Source: Planomicrobium sp. CPCC 101110
GTDB lineage: Bacteria > Bacillota > Bacilli > Bacillales_A > Planococcaceae
Direction of reading: 5' to 3'
DNA: 64,000 nucleotides
NCBI RefSeq assembly: GCF_007859395.1
Contig: NZ_VOHD01000008.1
Coordinates: forward strand, 186,001-250,000
A program made the position numbers and the translations under genes. Shown piece by piece: positions 14,556-23,611 of the stretch; within the stretch, counting starts at the first letter, position 1, and every line of letters starts with the position of its first letter. A model generated the notes under the pieces. That model saw only the letters and a program-made list of their open reading frames with translations, was not told the DNA's origin and searched no databases.

Positions 14556-15515
14556 TCATTGCCAATCTTCCTGGAATCCAGTCTCCCTTATAATCATCCC
14601 ATATGCCCGTCCTGACACGTTCTTTTTCAGCTCATCCATCAACCGTTCAAGCTCGCCTCTGAATACCTCGTATTCTTCCTTGGCTAAAAGCAATTGGAGC
14701 AAACTGACCATAGAGAATACCGTTCCTCTGCTTAAGCTTCCTTTTGGCATTTCCAGCATGATTTCCACTTCGCGAAGCTCAACCGGATGGTCGAGGCGAA
14801 AACGGTACAGCACTTCCTCATGTGCCGATTTGTTCCGGTAAGGGAATGCGACGCTTAGAATGGCGTCGAGTTCACTGGCTTTCAAACGGACCTGCCAATG
14901 CTCTTCGCTGAACTCTTCCGCAAAGTCCTGGGCAATGCGCTCCCTAAGCTCTTCGTCAATGACCTGATAGAAATTGATGATTTGTCCGAGCGACAGGAAA
15001 TTGGCAAGCACCCATAGCGGCACGTTCCGGTGCTTGTCAAAAAACTCCCGTATGGCCGGATACCTGACCCGATCGCGCTTCTTATGGCTTTTGATGAGGT
15101 TGTATAGCGTCGAGATGATGCGGTCGCGCTCGTGGTGATGCTGGCTGTCCGGACTGAAGTTTCCGGGTTCAAGAAAGCTGTCTTTTTCTTTGAATTTTTC
15201 CGAAAAACGGTATGCGATTTTCGATTTGATGTTCTTCTCGAATTTCAATAGCTCATTCAGCAGGAGCATGCGCAGTTCCCTGTCAAAGCGGTATAGTGCG
15301 TAAATATGGCCAAACTCGGTGCCTGCCCGGTACTGCTCAAGTCCGTAGGGATTGATCCGTTCGTCGCGCTCGAGAAACGGCTCTTTATAGCCATCGATCA
15401 GCGCGTAATAATTTTCACGCGACAGGACCCGTTTTGCCGCTGCCTTGTCCGGAACCGCCAACCCCCGGTTTTGAAGTATAGTGAGCTGTTCATCATGTGA
15501 AGCGAAAACTTTCAT
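14556..15515 (-). CDS. Abi_2 family protein (abortive-infection, HEPN fold)
   Basis: A 319-residue protein of the AbiD/AbiF (Abi_2) family. Landmarks are LSRENYYALIDGYKEPF (about 31-47), the FDRELRMLLLNELLKFE helix (about 77-93), and VAFPYRNKSAHEE (222-234), where R227-x4-H232 is the RX4H motif of HEPN ribonucleases. The family is linked to phage abortive infection, by RNA cleavage in characterised relatives. The start at 15515 is preferred: AAAGG is eight bases upstream, whereas the ATG three codons earlier abuts it. It stands alone between mug and a BCCT transporter with no other defence gene, so its present role is uncertain. Confidence 0.85.
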   Translation of the reverse strand: MKVFASHDEQLTILQNRGLAVPDKAAAKRVLSRENYYALIDGYKEPFLERDERINPYGLEQYRAGTEFGHIYALYRFDRELRMLLLNELLKFEKNIKSKIAYRFSEKFKEKDSFLEPGNFSPDSQHHHERDRIISTLYNLIKSHKKRDRVRYPAIREFFDKHRNVPLWVLANFLSLGQIINFYQVIDEELRERIAQDFAEEFSEEHWQVRLKASELDAILSVAFPYRNKSAHEEVLYRFRLDHPVELREVEIMLEMPKGSLSRGTVFSMVSLLQLLLAKEEYEVFRGELERLMDELKKNVSGRAYGMIIRETGFQEDWQ

Positions 15516-15583
15516 ATTTTTCATCCTTTATCAATTCTTCTATCCTTTTACTCTAAGCTACTTGGGGAATTCTTTCCATCATC

Positions 15584-15622
15584 AAAAAAGCACCGTTCCC
15601 CATAAAGGGGACGGTGCTTTTC
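15584..15622 (-). terminator. Terminator after the BCCT transporter gene
   Basis: Stem AAAAGCACCGTCCCC / GGGGAACGGTGCTTTT on the minus strand with a five-base loop and a T run. Confidence 0.88.
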
Positions 15623-15630
15623 ACCAGGAT

Positions 15631-17121
15631 TCATTTGCGCCGCGGGCGGACTTCGGTCTGGACGTCCTTCAAAAAAGAGATGCCCATCAAAATGATGACA
15701 ATTGCAAAAGGCAGGGCAGCGATGATCAGCATGTTCTGCAGCCCCTGTGTCCCACCAAAGTAAACGACGACGGCCGCGACGGCCGACTGGATGAGCCCCC
15801 ATGTGATTTTCACGGAGTTGCTCGGATTCAGCATGCCATTTGTGCTCAACATACCCAGTACAAATGTTGCCGAATCCGCCGAAGTGATAAAGAAAATGGC
15901 GATGACGATGATGGTCAGCATGGACATGAACGTCCCAAGCGGATATTCCGCAAGTACGCCAAAAGTCGATGTTTCCAGAGTGAAACTGGAGATGGTGGCA
16001 ATTCCGAGCTGCTCAAGCTGAAGGGCAGAAACACCGAACACCGAGAAGAAGATGAAACAAACGAGTGCCGGCAGCAGCAAGACGCTGAACATAAATTCTT
16101 TTACCGTCCGCCCTTTGGAGATCCGGGCGATGAAAATGCCGACAAACGGAGCCCAGGAAACCCACCAAGCCCAGTAGAAAATCGTCCAGCCGTTGATCCA
16201 GCTGCGATTTTCTTCATCAAGCGGGGCCAGCCTCAAACTCATTCTGAAAAAGTCGGTAATGTAGCTGCCGAGTGTATGCGTGAACATATTGACGATATAC
16301 ATTGTCGGACCTACGATAAATAGCAGAATCATCAGGACAGCAGCCAGCACCATATTGATGTTGCTCAAGTATTTGATGCCCCGGCCGATTCCAGACCAGG
16401 CCGACCAGATGAACAGCACCGTCGCAATGGCTAGAACAATCAATTGGACAGTGAAATTATTCGGAGTCCCGAACAGGAAAGAGAGCCCTCCGGTAATTTG
16501 TGCGGAACCAAAACCGAGTGTCGCCGCCACCCCAACCACTGTGGCAAAGACCGCGAGCACATCAATCGCTTTTCCAAGCGCCCCGCTCATAAGCTTTTCC
16601 CCGAACAGCGGAATCAGTGTGGCACTGATGAGGCCAGGACGTCCGCGGTTGAACTTGAAATACGCAAGGATCAGGCCGACAATGCCATAAACAGCCCATG
16701 CGTGTATGCCCCAATGGAAAAAAGAATACTTTAGCGCATCTTGTATTGCCTGATCGGTTCCTTCTTCCGCTACAGGGCTGCTGATGAAAGCGTGGGAAAT
16801 CGGTTCAGCGGTCGTCCAGAACACCAATCCCATACCCATACCGGCGCTAAAGAGCATTGCAAACCATGACAGCCGGCTGAATTCGGGCTCGTCATCCTTC
16901 TTTCCCAGTTTCACATTGCCGAAGCGGGAAAACATCATATAAACACAGAAAAGAAGAATGGCGATAACTAGCAATAGATAGAACCAGCCGAACTTAGCAG
17001 TCAGTTGGGCAGTCACGCTCGACGTAAACGATTCCAGATTTCCAGGAGCAATCGCCCCCCATAAAACAACAATCAATGAAATAGCTATAGAATACCAAAA
17101 TACTTGCGTTGCTTTTTTCAT
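15631..17121 (-). CDS. BCCT-family betaine/carnitine/choline transporter (OpuD/BetT type)
   Basis: A 496-residue protein with twelve hydrophobic segments, typical of BCCT carriers. Family marks are GMGMGLVFWTTAEPISH (about 94-110), the tryptophan-rich substrate helix WTIFYWAWWVSWAPFVG and the following FIARISKGRTVKEF. BCCT proteins import quaternary ammonium osmolytes such as glycine betaine with sodium or protons and protect against salt stress. The glycine-rich GMGMG version suggests a sodium-coupled betaine carrier similar to OpuD, but the substrate is inferred. The C-terminus is short, without the long regulatory tail of osmo-sensing BetP. Monocistronic. Confidence 0.92.
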   Translation of the reverse strand: MKKATQVFWYSIAISLIVVLWGAIAPGNLESFTSSVTAQLTAKFGWFYLLLVIAILLFCVYMMFSRFGNVKLGKKDDEPEFSRLSWFAMLFSAGMGMGLVFWTTAEPISHAFISSPVAEEGTDQAIQDALKYSFFHWGIHAWAVYGIVGLILAYFKFNRGRPGLISATLIPLFGEKLMSGALGKAIDVLAVFATVVGVAATLGFGSAQITGGLSFLFGTPNNFTVQLIVLAIATVLFIWSAWSGIGRGIKYLSNINMVLAAVLMILLFIVGPTMYIVNMFTHTLGSYITDFFRMSLRLAPLDEENRSWINGWTIFYWAWWVSWAPFVGIFIARISKGRTVKEFMFSVLLLPALVCFIFFSVFGVSALQLEQLGIATISSFTLETSTFGVLAEYPLGTFMSMLTIIVIAIFFITSADSATFVLGMLSTNGMLNPSNSVKITWGLIQSAVAAVVVYFGGTQGLQNMLIIAALPFAIVIILMGISFLKDVQTEVRPRRK

Positions 17122-17349
17122 ATTTCACCTCTCAAATAAAATAAATTTAAACACAACATTTGTAATTTTAACATAATTGCTAAGAGCATAAAACCGGAGG
17201 CCATTGCTCCAGATTCATAGAGTCGTGATCCCCGAAAAAGCAAGCGCATGATTTTCAGGAAATCAACGTACCAAAATAGCATCCCTATCCGCACTTCAAG
17301 GCTGTCACACCTTGCGAATCAGGATGCTGGTTCAATTTCTTTGAGCCCT

Positions 17350-17538
17350 CTACTGATTGTCAAAATTCACTGCAGTGTTCAATTCCTGATCATCTTTGTC
17401 CCATCTTTCCTGGATCTGCATCGGCCGGGATACCGCCTTGTTTCCTGAAATCGTCGTCATCATGGCCATTTTGATGCCTTTGAATAGTTTGTTTGCCTTT
17501 TCCGCTGCCTCCTGATCCGATGATGCGTTCCCACTCAT
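17350..17538 (-). pseudogene. Truncated general-stress-protein-26-like (pyridoxamine phosphate oxidase fold) fragment
   Basis: A 62-residue frame with KANKLFKGIKMAMMTT followed by SRPMQIQE, which is the N-terminal signature of the GSP26/pyridoxamine 5'-phosphate oxidase-like flavoprotein family. After that motif the sequence diverges and stops, lacking about two thirds of the usual domain. No continuation is visible downstream in any frame. The rest of the 17122-17831 interval holds no other gene I can support. Confidence 0.45.
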
Positions 17539-17831
17539 TCCGCTTTTCCCTCTTTTCGAGAAATCGCATCTCTGCCAGATTCGTAGACAACCATGTTTCA
17601 AAAGATTTCCCGATTCTCCAAATTATTAAACGCTTAACATGCCGAACCGCAAGAAAACCTATCAGCCTTTCCACCCGCAGATCATCCCTAGCTTTTAGAA
17701 GAAGCCTATGGTGCAGCAGTCCTTCCAGTCCGCCTCTTCCGCTCTCCCTTCAATTATCGAAATACTTGTAATACAATGAAAATATGTAAAGAAGCTGCCA
17801 AAACTAAAATTCAAAAAAGGAGGAAATCTAA

Positions 17832-19058
17832 GTGGAAAATTCACTGATCAAATCGGACGACCTTATTACTCTTTGGGGAATTATTGTCATAGTTGCGGCC
17901 ATGAGCATTGTGCTGGAGCAAAAATACAGCTGGGCTGGAAAAGTTTCCGGCGCCATTATCGCTCTCGTTTCAGCAATCATCTTATCCAACACAGGAATCA
18001 TTCCGACCGCTTCACCGGTTTACGACGCAGTCTGGTCATTCATCATTCCGCTGGCGATCCCGCTATTGCTCTTTCATGTGAATTTCAAGAGGATATGGCA
18101 AGAAAGCGGCCGGATGCTGCTTATTTTTCTCATCAGCTCTGTCGGGACAATCGCCGGAACAATCATCAGCTTCTTCATATTGAAAGATCACATCCCATTT
18201 CTTGATAGAATCGGCGCAATGATGAGCGCATCCTATGTCGGCGGCGGCGTCAACTTTGCCGCAATGACCGCTAAATTCGATGCTCCAGAAGATATGGTAT
18301 CGGCCGCCATTGTTGCAGATAACCTGATGATGGCGACATTCTTTGTCATCTTGATGGCCATTCCGACACTCAGTTTCTTCAGAAATCGCTTTCCACATCC
18401 GCATGTCCTGCAAGTGGAAAAAGAATCGGAGACAGCCGGCGGAAAAACCAATGCGGAAAGCTTTTGGAAACGCCAGGATATTTCTTTGAAAGATATTGCA
18501 TTATCGATTGGGACAGCCTTTTTCCTCGTAATCATTTCATTTAAAATCGCCGGTTTTTTTGCGGAACTCATCCCGTCCGGAGACGGCGTATCGTTTGGCT
18601 GGAACTTGCTTAACGGCTTGTTCGGAGACAACTACCTGATTTTGACGACTTTGACGTTTATGGCACTGGCCTTTTTCCCGCGCTATTTTGACAGCATCAA
18701 CGGAAGCCAGGAAATCGGGACGTTCTTGATTTATCTTTTTTTCGTTGTCATCGGAATAACGGCTTCCATTCCGCTCATCATCCAAAACGCGCCGTTGCTG
18801 TTGGTATTCGTCGCTATTATCGTAACTTTCAACTTGCTGCTGTCTTTAACGGCCGGAAAGCTTTTCAAATATGATCTGGAAGAGATTCTGCTTGTCACCA
18901 ACGCCAATATCGGCGGGCCCACAACCGCTGCTGCCATGGCAATCGCCAAAGGCTGGAAAGAGCTGATTGGACCCATCTTGGTGGTCGGCACTATCGGCTA
19001 TATTATCGGCAATTATATCGGCACAACACTCGGCCTGTGGTTTGGAACGATGATGTGA
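17832..19058 (+). CDS. DUF819-family membrane protein (YjcL-like)
   Basis: A 408-residue integral membrane protein with about ten to eleven helices in an inverted-repeat layout. Recognisable segments are FIIPLAIPLLLFHVNFKRI (about 68-86), SYVGGGVNFAAM (about 133-144) and, in the second half, TNANIGGPTTAAAMAIAKGW (about 355-374), the hallmarks of DUF819. The family is thought to be transporters, related in fold to gluconate/sodium-symporter-like carriers, but no substrate is established. The GTG start follows AAAGGAGG. No terminator follows before the next gene, 257 bases downstream. Confidence 0.88.
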   Translation: MENSLIKSDDLITLWGIIVIVAAMSIVLEQKYSWAGKVSGAIIALVSAIILSNTGIIPTASPVYDAVWSFIIPLAIPLLLFHVNFKRIWQESGRMLLIFLISSVGTIAGTIISFFILKDHIPFLDRIGAMMSASYVGGGVNFAAMTAKFDAPEDMVSAAIVADNLMMATFFVILMAIPTLSFFRNRFPHPHVLQVEKESETAGGKTNAESFWKRQDISLKDIALSIGTAFFLVIISFKIAGFFAELIPSGDGVSFGWNLLNGLFGDNYLILTTLTFMALAFFPRYFDSINGSQEIGTFLIYLFFVVIGITASIPLIIQNAPLLLVFVAIIVTFNLLLSLTAGKLFKYDLEEILLVTNANIGGPTTAAAMAIAKGWKELIGPILVVGTIGYIIGNYIGTTLGLWFGTMM

Positions 19059-19315
19059 TTTCAGCATCAGGCGTTTTTAGCCAGGCAGAAATCCCAATTC
19101 AAAACTCCATAAGCCAGCAAGATCAGTTTTGTATTTTTATACAAATTCCATAAATACTATTTTATTAACTAGATTTTCTTCTCCTTAAAAAAGAATAAAA
19201 AACCCTTATTAATTCATAAATAATTGCTTATCCTCTATATTCTTTTAAATTTTTCTTGTATTCACTTTGTATATTAATGTATATTTTATACATTGATAAT
19301 CAAGGAGGAAAATAT

Positions 19316-20680
19316 ATGGCCCTGCTCCAGCGTGATAACAAAAAAATTTCCCCCTCCGATACATGGAAGTTTTTGATTCCTTCCATTATTGGAGCGTTAC
19401 TGTTCTTATGTCCGCTCCCTTATAACGGCGAAGTGAACATAGGTGTCGGGATTTTAGCATCTTTTCTATTATCCGTTTTCGGCGAAATGATTCCTGCATT
19501 CATCTTATTCTTACTTGGATTTTCAGCACTTGCCAGTATAATGGCTACCATTCTGAAACCCGCTTTCGTTGGGAATTCACCTTTTTTGCGTGCCACGTTC
19601 ATAGTCGGGCCGTTCGGGCTCACTGTCCGGGTGCTCGGTTTCCTATTCGGAATCATGGCTTTCTATGAAATCGGTCCGGAAGCAATCGCTTCCCGCGCAA
19701 CAGGCGGGGTCGTCCTGTATGATCTAGCCCCTGTCCTGTTGACTTGGTTTTTGTTTGCCGGTTTCCTATTGCCGTTGCTTGTGGAATTCGGGTTGATGGA
19801 ATTTGTCGGCGCTCTCGTCAACAAGTTCATGCGTCCGGTCTTCACCTTGCCGGGCCGTTCCTCGATCGACGCCATGGCATCCTGGATGGGTGCGGCGCCG
19901 GTCGGTGTCTTGGTGACGATGAAGCAATATGATGAAGGGTATTACACGCAGCGCGAAGCTTCGGTTATTGCTACGACTTTCTCGATTGCTTCCGTCGCAT
20001 TCAGTTTGGTTGTGGCGAATGTTGTGGGCATCGGGCATTTGTTCCTGCCGTTTTACCTTGCCGTATCGGTCGCTTGTTTGGCAGCAGCCATCATCATGCC
20101 ACGCATTCCCCCGTTATCCCGTAAAAAGGATGACTATTATGCGCCAGTCGGCAAACAGATCGATGACACAATCCCGGAAGGCGTGTCATTGGTGAAATGG
20201 GGTTTTGACGAGGCCCGCCTTAAAGCAAGCCGTACTGCAAGCCCGAAAAAATTAATGCAGTCAGGCGTTGAAACTGTACTCGATATATGGCTGGCGCTGA
20301 TTCCCTTGGTCATGGCGCTTGGCACAGTGGCTTTGGTGGTCGCAGAATACACACCCTTGTTCAATATCATTTCCTATCCATTGATTCCGGTGCTGACATT
20401 GCTTGGATTGCCGGAAGCTGCGGAAGCCGCACCAACTTTCCTCGTCGGTTTTGCCGATATGTTCCTGCCGGCAGTTCTTGGCAGCGGCATTGAAAGCGAA
20501 TTGACCCGTTTCGTCCTCGCGGGCGTATCTCTGACGCAAATCATTTACATGTCCGAAATCGGCATCTTGATCCTTCGTTCAAATATACCTGTTAAGTTTT
20601 GGGAACTCGCTGTTATTTTCATCTTGCGTACAGTGATCACCTTGCCGATTCTTGTTGTATTCGCCCATCTGTTCCTGTAA
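19316..20680 (+). CDS. YjiH-family nucleoside-recognition (GATE) domain membrane protein
   Basis: A 454-residue membrane protein with about ten helices. The nucleoside-recognition (GATE) domain is seen in PLLVEFGLMEFVGALVNKFMRPVFTLPGR (landmarks PLLVEFG and MRPVFTLPGRSS near 165-195) and DAMASWMGAAPVGVLVT, typical of the YjiH branch. The ATG at 19316 has AAGGAGG eight bases before; an upstream in-frame extension lacks a site and would cross it. Proteins with this domain include sporulation proteins and transport-related proteins; a specific substrate is unknown. Same strand as the DUF819 gene but with a 257-base A/T-rich gap, so probably separately transcribed. Confidence 0.85.
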   Translation: MALLQRDNKKISPSDTWKFLIPSIIGALLFLCPLPYNGEVNIGVGILASFLLSVFGEMIPAFILFLLGFSALASIMATILKPAFVGNSPFLRATFIVGPFGLTVRVLGFLFGIMAFYEIGPEAIASRATGGVVLYDLAPVLLTWFLFAGFLLPLLVEFGLMEFVGALVNKFMRPVFTLPGRSSIDAMASWMGAAPVGVLVTMKQYDEGYYTQREASVIATTFSIASVAFSLVVANVVGIGHLFLPFYLAVSVACLAAAIIMPRIPPLSRKKDDYYAPVGKQIDDTIPEGVSLVKWGFDEARLKASRTASPKKLMQSGVETVLDIWLALIPLVMALGTVALVVAEYTPLFNIISYPLIPVLTLLGLPEAAEAAPTFLVGFADMFLPAVLGSGIESELTRFVLAGVSLTQIIYMSEIGILILRSNIPVKFWELAVIFILRTVITLPILVVFAHLFL

Positions 20681-20684
20681 ACAA

Positions 20685-20733
20685 CCAAAAATCCACTTTC
20701 TGGAAACCAAGGTTTCCAGAAAGTGGATTTTTT
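20685..20733. terminator. Strong bidirectional terminator between yjiH-like gene and the ABC operon
   Basis: Perfect 22-bp stem beginning AAAAATCCACTTTCTGG with a two-base loop, ending in TTTTTTG; serves both converging units. Confidence 0.92.
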
Positions 20734-20764
20734 GTTTTATGCTTTTGCTGCCTGAAATTCTGCC

Positions 20765-21835
20765 TCAGTTCGAAACTAGCACTTTTTCAGGTTTCACAGC
20801 TTTTTTCAATCCGACTGTCACTTCATCGCCGACATAGAACCGTGGGGAATATACCGATTCATGGACCGTCCATGTTTCGCCTGAAATTTCGACCGTATAA
20901 TGGATTTCATGGCCTTGGTATTGGACGAATGTCACACGGCCGTGCACACCATTCAAGGCCACCATCGACAGCTGCAGCTGTTCCGGACGCACCGGATAAA
21001 TGCCGTTCTTTTTGAAAGTTTTCGCGACACCCAAATCCGGCCATAGGCAATGCGGATTGATTTTCGGTATAAAGCTACCGTCTTGCCATTGTCCTTTAAC
21101 CAGATTGCATTTTCCGACGAATGTCGCGACGAATTCCGTTTCCGGCCGGGTATAGATCATTTCAGGAGACGCAATCTGTTCAATCCGCCCCTGGTTCATG
21201 ACGACGATTCGGTCTGCGATGGCCAGCGCCTCGCCCTGGTCGTGTGTGACAAACACAATAGAAGCACCCGTTTCCCGGTGAAGCTTCTGAATCTCTTTCC
21301 GCATTTCCATGCGAAGCTCGACATCAAGCGCGCTGAATGGTTCATCCATCAACATCAAGTTCGGTTTTGGCGCAATCGCCCGTGCCAGCGCCACCCGCTG
21401 CTTCTGGCCGCCGGACAGCTCGGAAGGATAGCGGTCCGAAAAACTGTCCAAGCCGACAAGCCGCAGCACTTCGCCCATTCGCTCCTGCACTTCCTGCCTG
21501 CTTTCTTTTTTCCGGTTCGGGTGATGGTCTAGCGGGAATTTGATGTGATCTGCGATTGTCATGTGAGGCCATAGCGCAAATGATTGAAATACCATGCCAA
21601 TGTTCCGCTTTTCAGGCGGTGTGACTCGTTTGGCCGAAGCTACTGTAGAGTCATCCATGACGATAAATCCGTCCGTCGGCCCCATAAAGCCCGCAAGGAG
21701 TTTCAGCAGCGTCGTCTTGCCGCAGCCGGACGGCCCAAGAATCGCGATAAATTCACCTTGCTCGATTTCCAAATCCACTTCATGCAACGCCGTAAACGAC
21801 CCGTATTTTTTTGAAACGCCCACCAATTCGATCAT
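20765..21835 (-). CDS. ABC importer ATPase (iron/2-aminoethylphosphonate type)
   Basis: A 356-residue ATP-binding subunit with Walker A GPSGCGKTT (34-42), signature LSGGQKQRVALARA, Walker B LMLMDEPFSALD, the H-loop VFVTHDQGEA and a C-terminal TOBE domain (about 235-356). It powers the permease encoded just upstream. The ATG at 21835 overlaps the permease stop as ATGA, so the two are translationally coupled; a longer start at 21862 would lie inside the permease gene. By sequence style it belongs to the group containing FbpC (ferric iron) and PhnT (2-aminoethylphosphonate). Last gene of a three-gene operon behind a PhoP-box-like array. Confidence 0.92.
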   Translation of the reverse strand: MIELVGVSKKYGSFTALHEVDLEIEQGEFIAILGPSGCGKTTLLKLLAGFMGPTDGFIVMDDSTVASAKRVTPPEKRNIGMVFQSFALWPHMTIADHIKFPLDHHPNRKKESRQEVQERMGEVLRLVGLDSFSDRYPSELSGGQKQRVALARAIAPKPNLMLMDEPFSALDVELRMEMRKEIQKLHRETGASIVFVTHDQGEALAIADRIVVMNQGRIEQIASPEMIYTRPETEFVATFVGKCNLVKGQWQDGSFIPKINPHCLWPDLGVAKTFKKNGIYPVRPEQLQLSMVALNGVHGRVTFVQYQGHEIHYTVEISGETWTVHESVYSPRFYVGDEVTVGLKKAVKPEKVLVSN

Positions 21836-23574
21836 TTCGCCTTCAGCACCTTTCTGTCCCATAGTTTGCCTAATGCCATAAACAACAATCCTCCAAGCAA
21901 TATACCAAGCACCAAGACCGTAGAAAAGGCGGTCGAATAGGTGGAGTAGCCCGCTTGCTCATAGCCGAAGATGACAACCCCGACCGTTTCCGTACCGCTC
22001 GACCATAAAAGACTTGAAACCGTCAGTTCGGTCAGCGCCATTAAAAACACGAGAAGCGCGCCGCTTAAAATTCCCGGGAACAATAGCGGCAACAGAACCT
22101 TCCGCCACCTGACCCAGCCTGTTGCACCAGAAATCCTTGCCGCTTCATCCATCGACGGGTCAATCTGCAAAAGAGCGGTGTAACTCCCTCTGATTTGCAG
22201 CACCATGAACCTTGTGGCATACGCAATGAACAAAATTAGCGCAGTGCCGTAAATACCAGGATTCCATCCTGGAACCGGCTCCATCCACATGAAAATCATG
22301 CATAGCGCGAAAACGGTCCCCGGCAATGCGTACGGGATGGTGATAAAGAGTTCTGCCGTCTTCGTGCTCCAGCCCGGAAATTTAAAACGGAGGCAAGCGA
22401 ACAGCGTCCCAAGCACCAAACAGATCGCCATCGTCACTATCGCCAGCCCCAAGCTGTTCGACAAGGCGGCCAGCGGCTTCATATCCGTGAAAAATACATA
22501 TTCGTAATTTTTCAAAGACAAGTTTCCCCATTCGAACGGTACGCCGTAAGCGGAAATCAACGACAGCGCCCCCATCGCAACAAGCGGCATCAAACTTGTT
22601 ACAAGCAAGAACGTCCATAGTCCGATTTCCAGCAGCGTCTGGCGGACAGGCTTCAGGAAAATACGCGGGCTCATATCGCCCCGCACCGTTTCAGTGACAC
22701 GGCTGCGCCGAAGCAAAAACCATTGAAGCAAGGTGCCGAAAAGCGCAATGACGCCAAGCATAACGGACAAAACCGCCGCTCTTGAAAAAGCTTCCGGCCC
22801 AAAGCCGACCACTTGTTCATAAATGTATGTGCTGAGCACCCGGATATTCGACGGCGTCCCTAAAAAGGCAGGAATGCCGAAATTATCGAGATTCGATAGA
22901 AAGGCGATCAGCCCGCCGCTCGCGATTCCAGGAAGCGCCAGCGGCAGCACAACTTTGCGGAGCGTCTGCTTTTTCGACAAGCCGGACGTCGCCGCCGCTT
23001 CTTCCAAGTCACGCGGAATTTTCCGGAACACGTTGACCGTGAACAAAAAGACAAGCGGATAATGCGACAGCCCAAGCAGCAGGATGATTCCGCCGATGCT
23101 GTACAGGTTCGGCACCTGCAGATTTCCCGGCAATAAAGCAAGAATCGCCGCCACCGGACCAGCTCCTCCGAAAAATTGCGTCCAGGCCAATGTTGTAATA
23201 TAGGAAGGGATGATGAACGGCAAAAAGATGAACAATTGCATTGCCCGCTTCCCTCTGATTTGGACATAAGCGACAATCCAGGAAAATGCCACGCCTAAAA
23301 CAAGCGCCAGAATTGTTGAACCCATCACGATGACCAATGTGTTCCGGACGGTTGCCCATGTTGCCTGTTCCCTCAGGATTTCCGAATAGTAGCCGAAAGT
23401 CAAAGAACCTTCGTTCACAAAACTTAGCCAGATGAGCCGGAGAACCGGCAGCAAAAACAGCAGAAAGACCGCCAGCAAACCAATTCCTTTATAGAAGTTT
23501 TTATTTTGAAAAAAGAGAGAGAAAGGGGGCAAGCCCTTTCTTCTCTCTTCGGCCATTCGCTGTTTGATAATCAT
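21832..23574 (-). CDS. Double-domain ABC permease (iron/2-aminoethylphosphonate type)
   Basis: A 580-residue permease with two tandem binding-protein-dependent transport domains, each of about six helices. Each half has the EAA loop that docks to the ATPase: LEEAAATSGLSKKQTLRKVVLPLALPG in the first (landmark EEAAATSGLS, about 191-200) and DEAARISGATGWVRWRKVLLPLLFPG in the second (landmark DEAARISGATG, about 475-485). A single fused permease is typical of FbpB-like iron and PhnU-like phosphonate importers. AAGGAG is eight bases before the ATG. Second gene of the operon, 37 bases after the binding-protein gene. Confidence 0.92.
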   Translation of the reverse strand: MIIKQRMAEERRKGLPPFSLFFQNKNFYKGIGLLAVFLLFLLPVLRLIWLSFVNEGSLTFGYYSEILREQATWATVRNTLVIVMGSTILALVLGVAFSWIVAYVQIRGKRAMQLFIFLPFIIPSYITTLAWTQFFGGAGPVAAILALLPGNLQVPNLYSIGGIILLLGLSHYPLVFLFTVNVFRKIPRDLEEAAATSGLSKKQTLRKVVLPLALPGIASGGLIAFLSNLDNFGIPAFLGTPSNIRVLSTYIYEQVVGFGPEAFSRAAVLSVMLGVIALFGTLLQWFLLRRSRVTETVRGDMSPRIFLKPVRQTLLEIGLWTFLLVTSLMPLVAMGALSLISAYGVPFEWGNLSLKNYEYVFFTDMKPLAALSNSLGLAIVTMAICLVLGTLFACLRFKFPGWSTKTAELFITIPYALPGTVFALCMIFMWMEPVPGWNPGIYGTALILFIAYATRFMVLQIRGSYTALLQIDPSMDEAARISGATGWVRWRKVLLPLLFPGILSGALLVFLMALTELTVSSLLWSSGTETVGVVIFGYEQAGYSTYSTAFSTVLVLGILLGGLLFMALGKLWDRKVLKAK

Positions 23575-23611
23575 CGCGTTAGCTCCTTATAACCAAAATC
23601 CAGAGAGCCGA

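Noticed and set aside
14428..15630. Small-RNA antitoxin next to the Abi_2 gene
   Set aside because: The flanking sequences contain only the mug and BCCT terminators and an A/T-rich leader without repeats.
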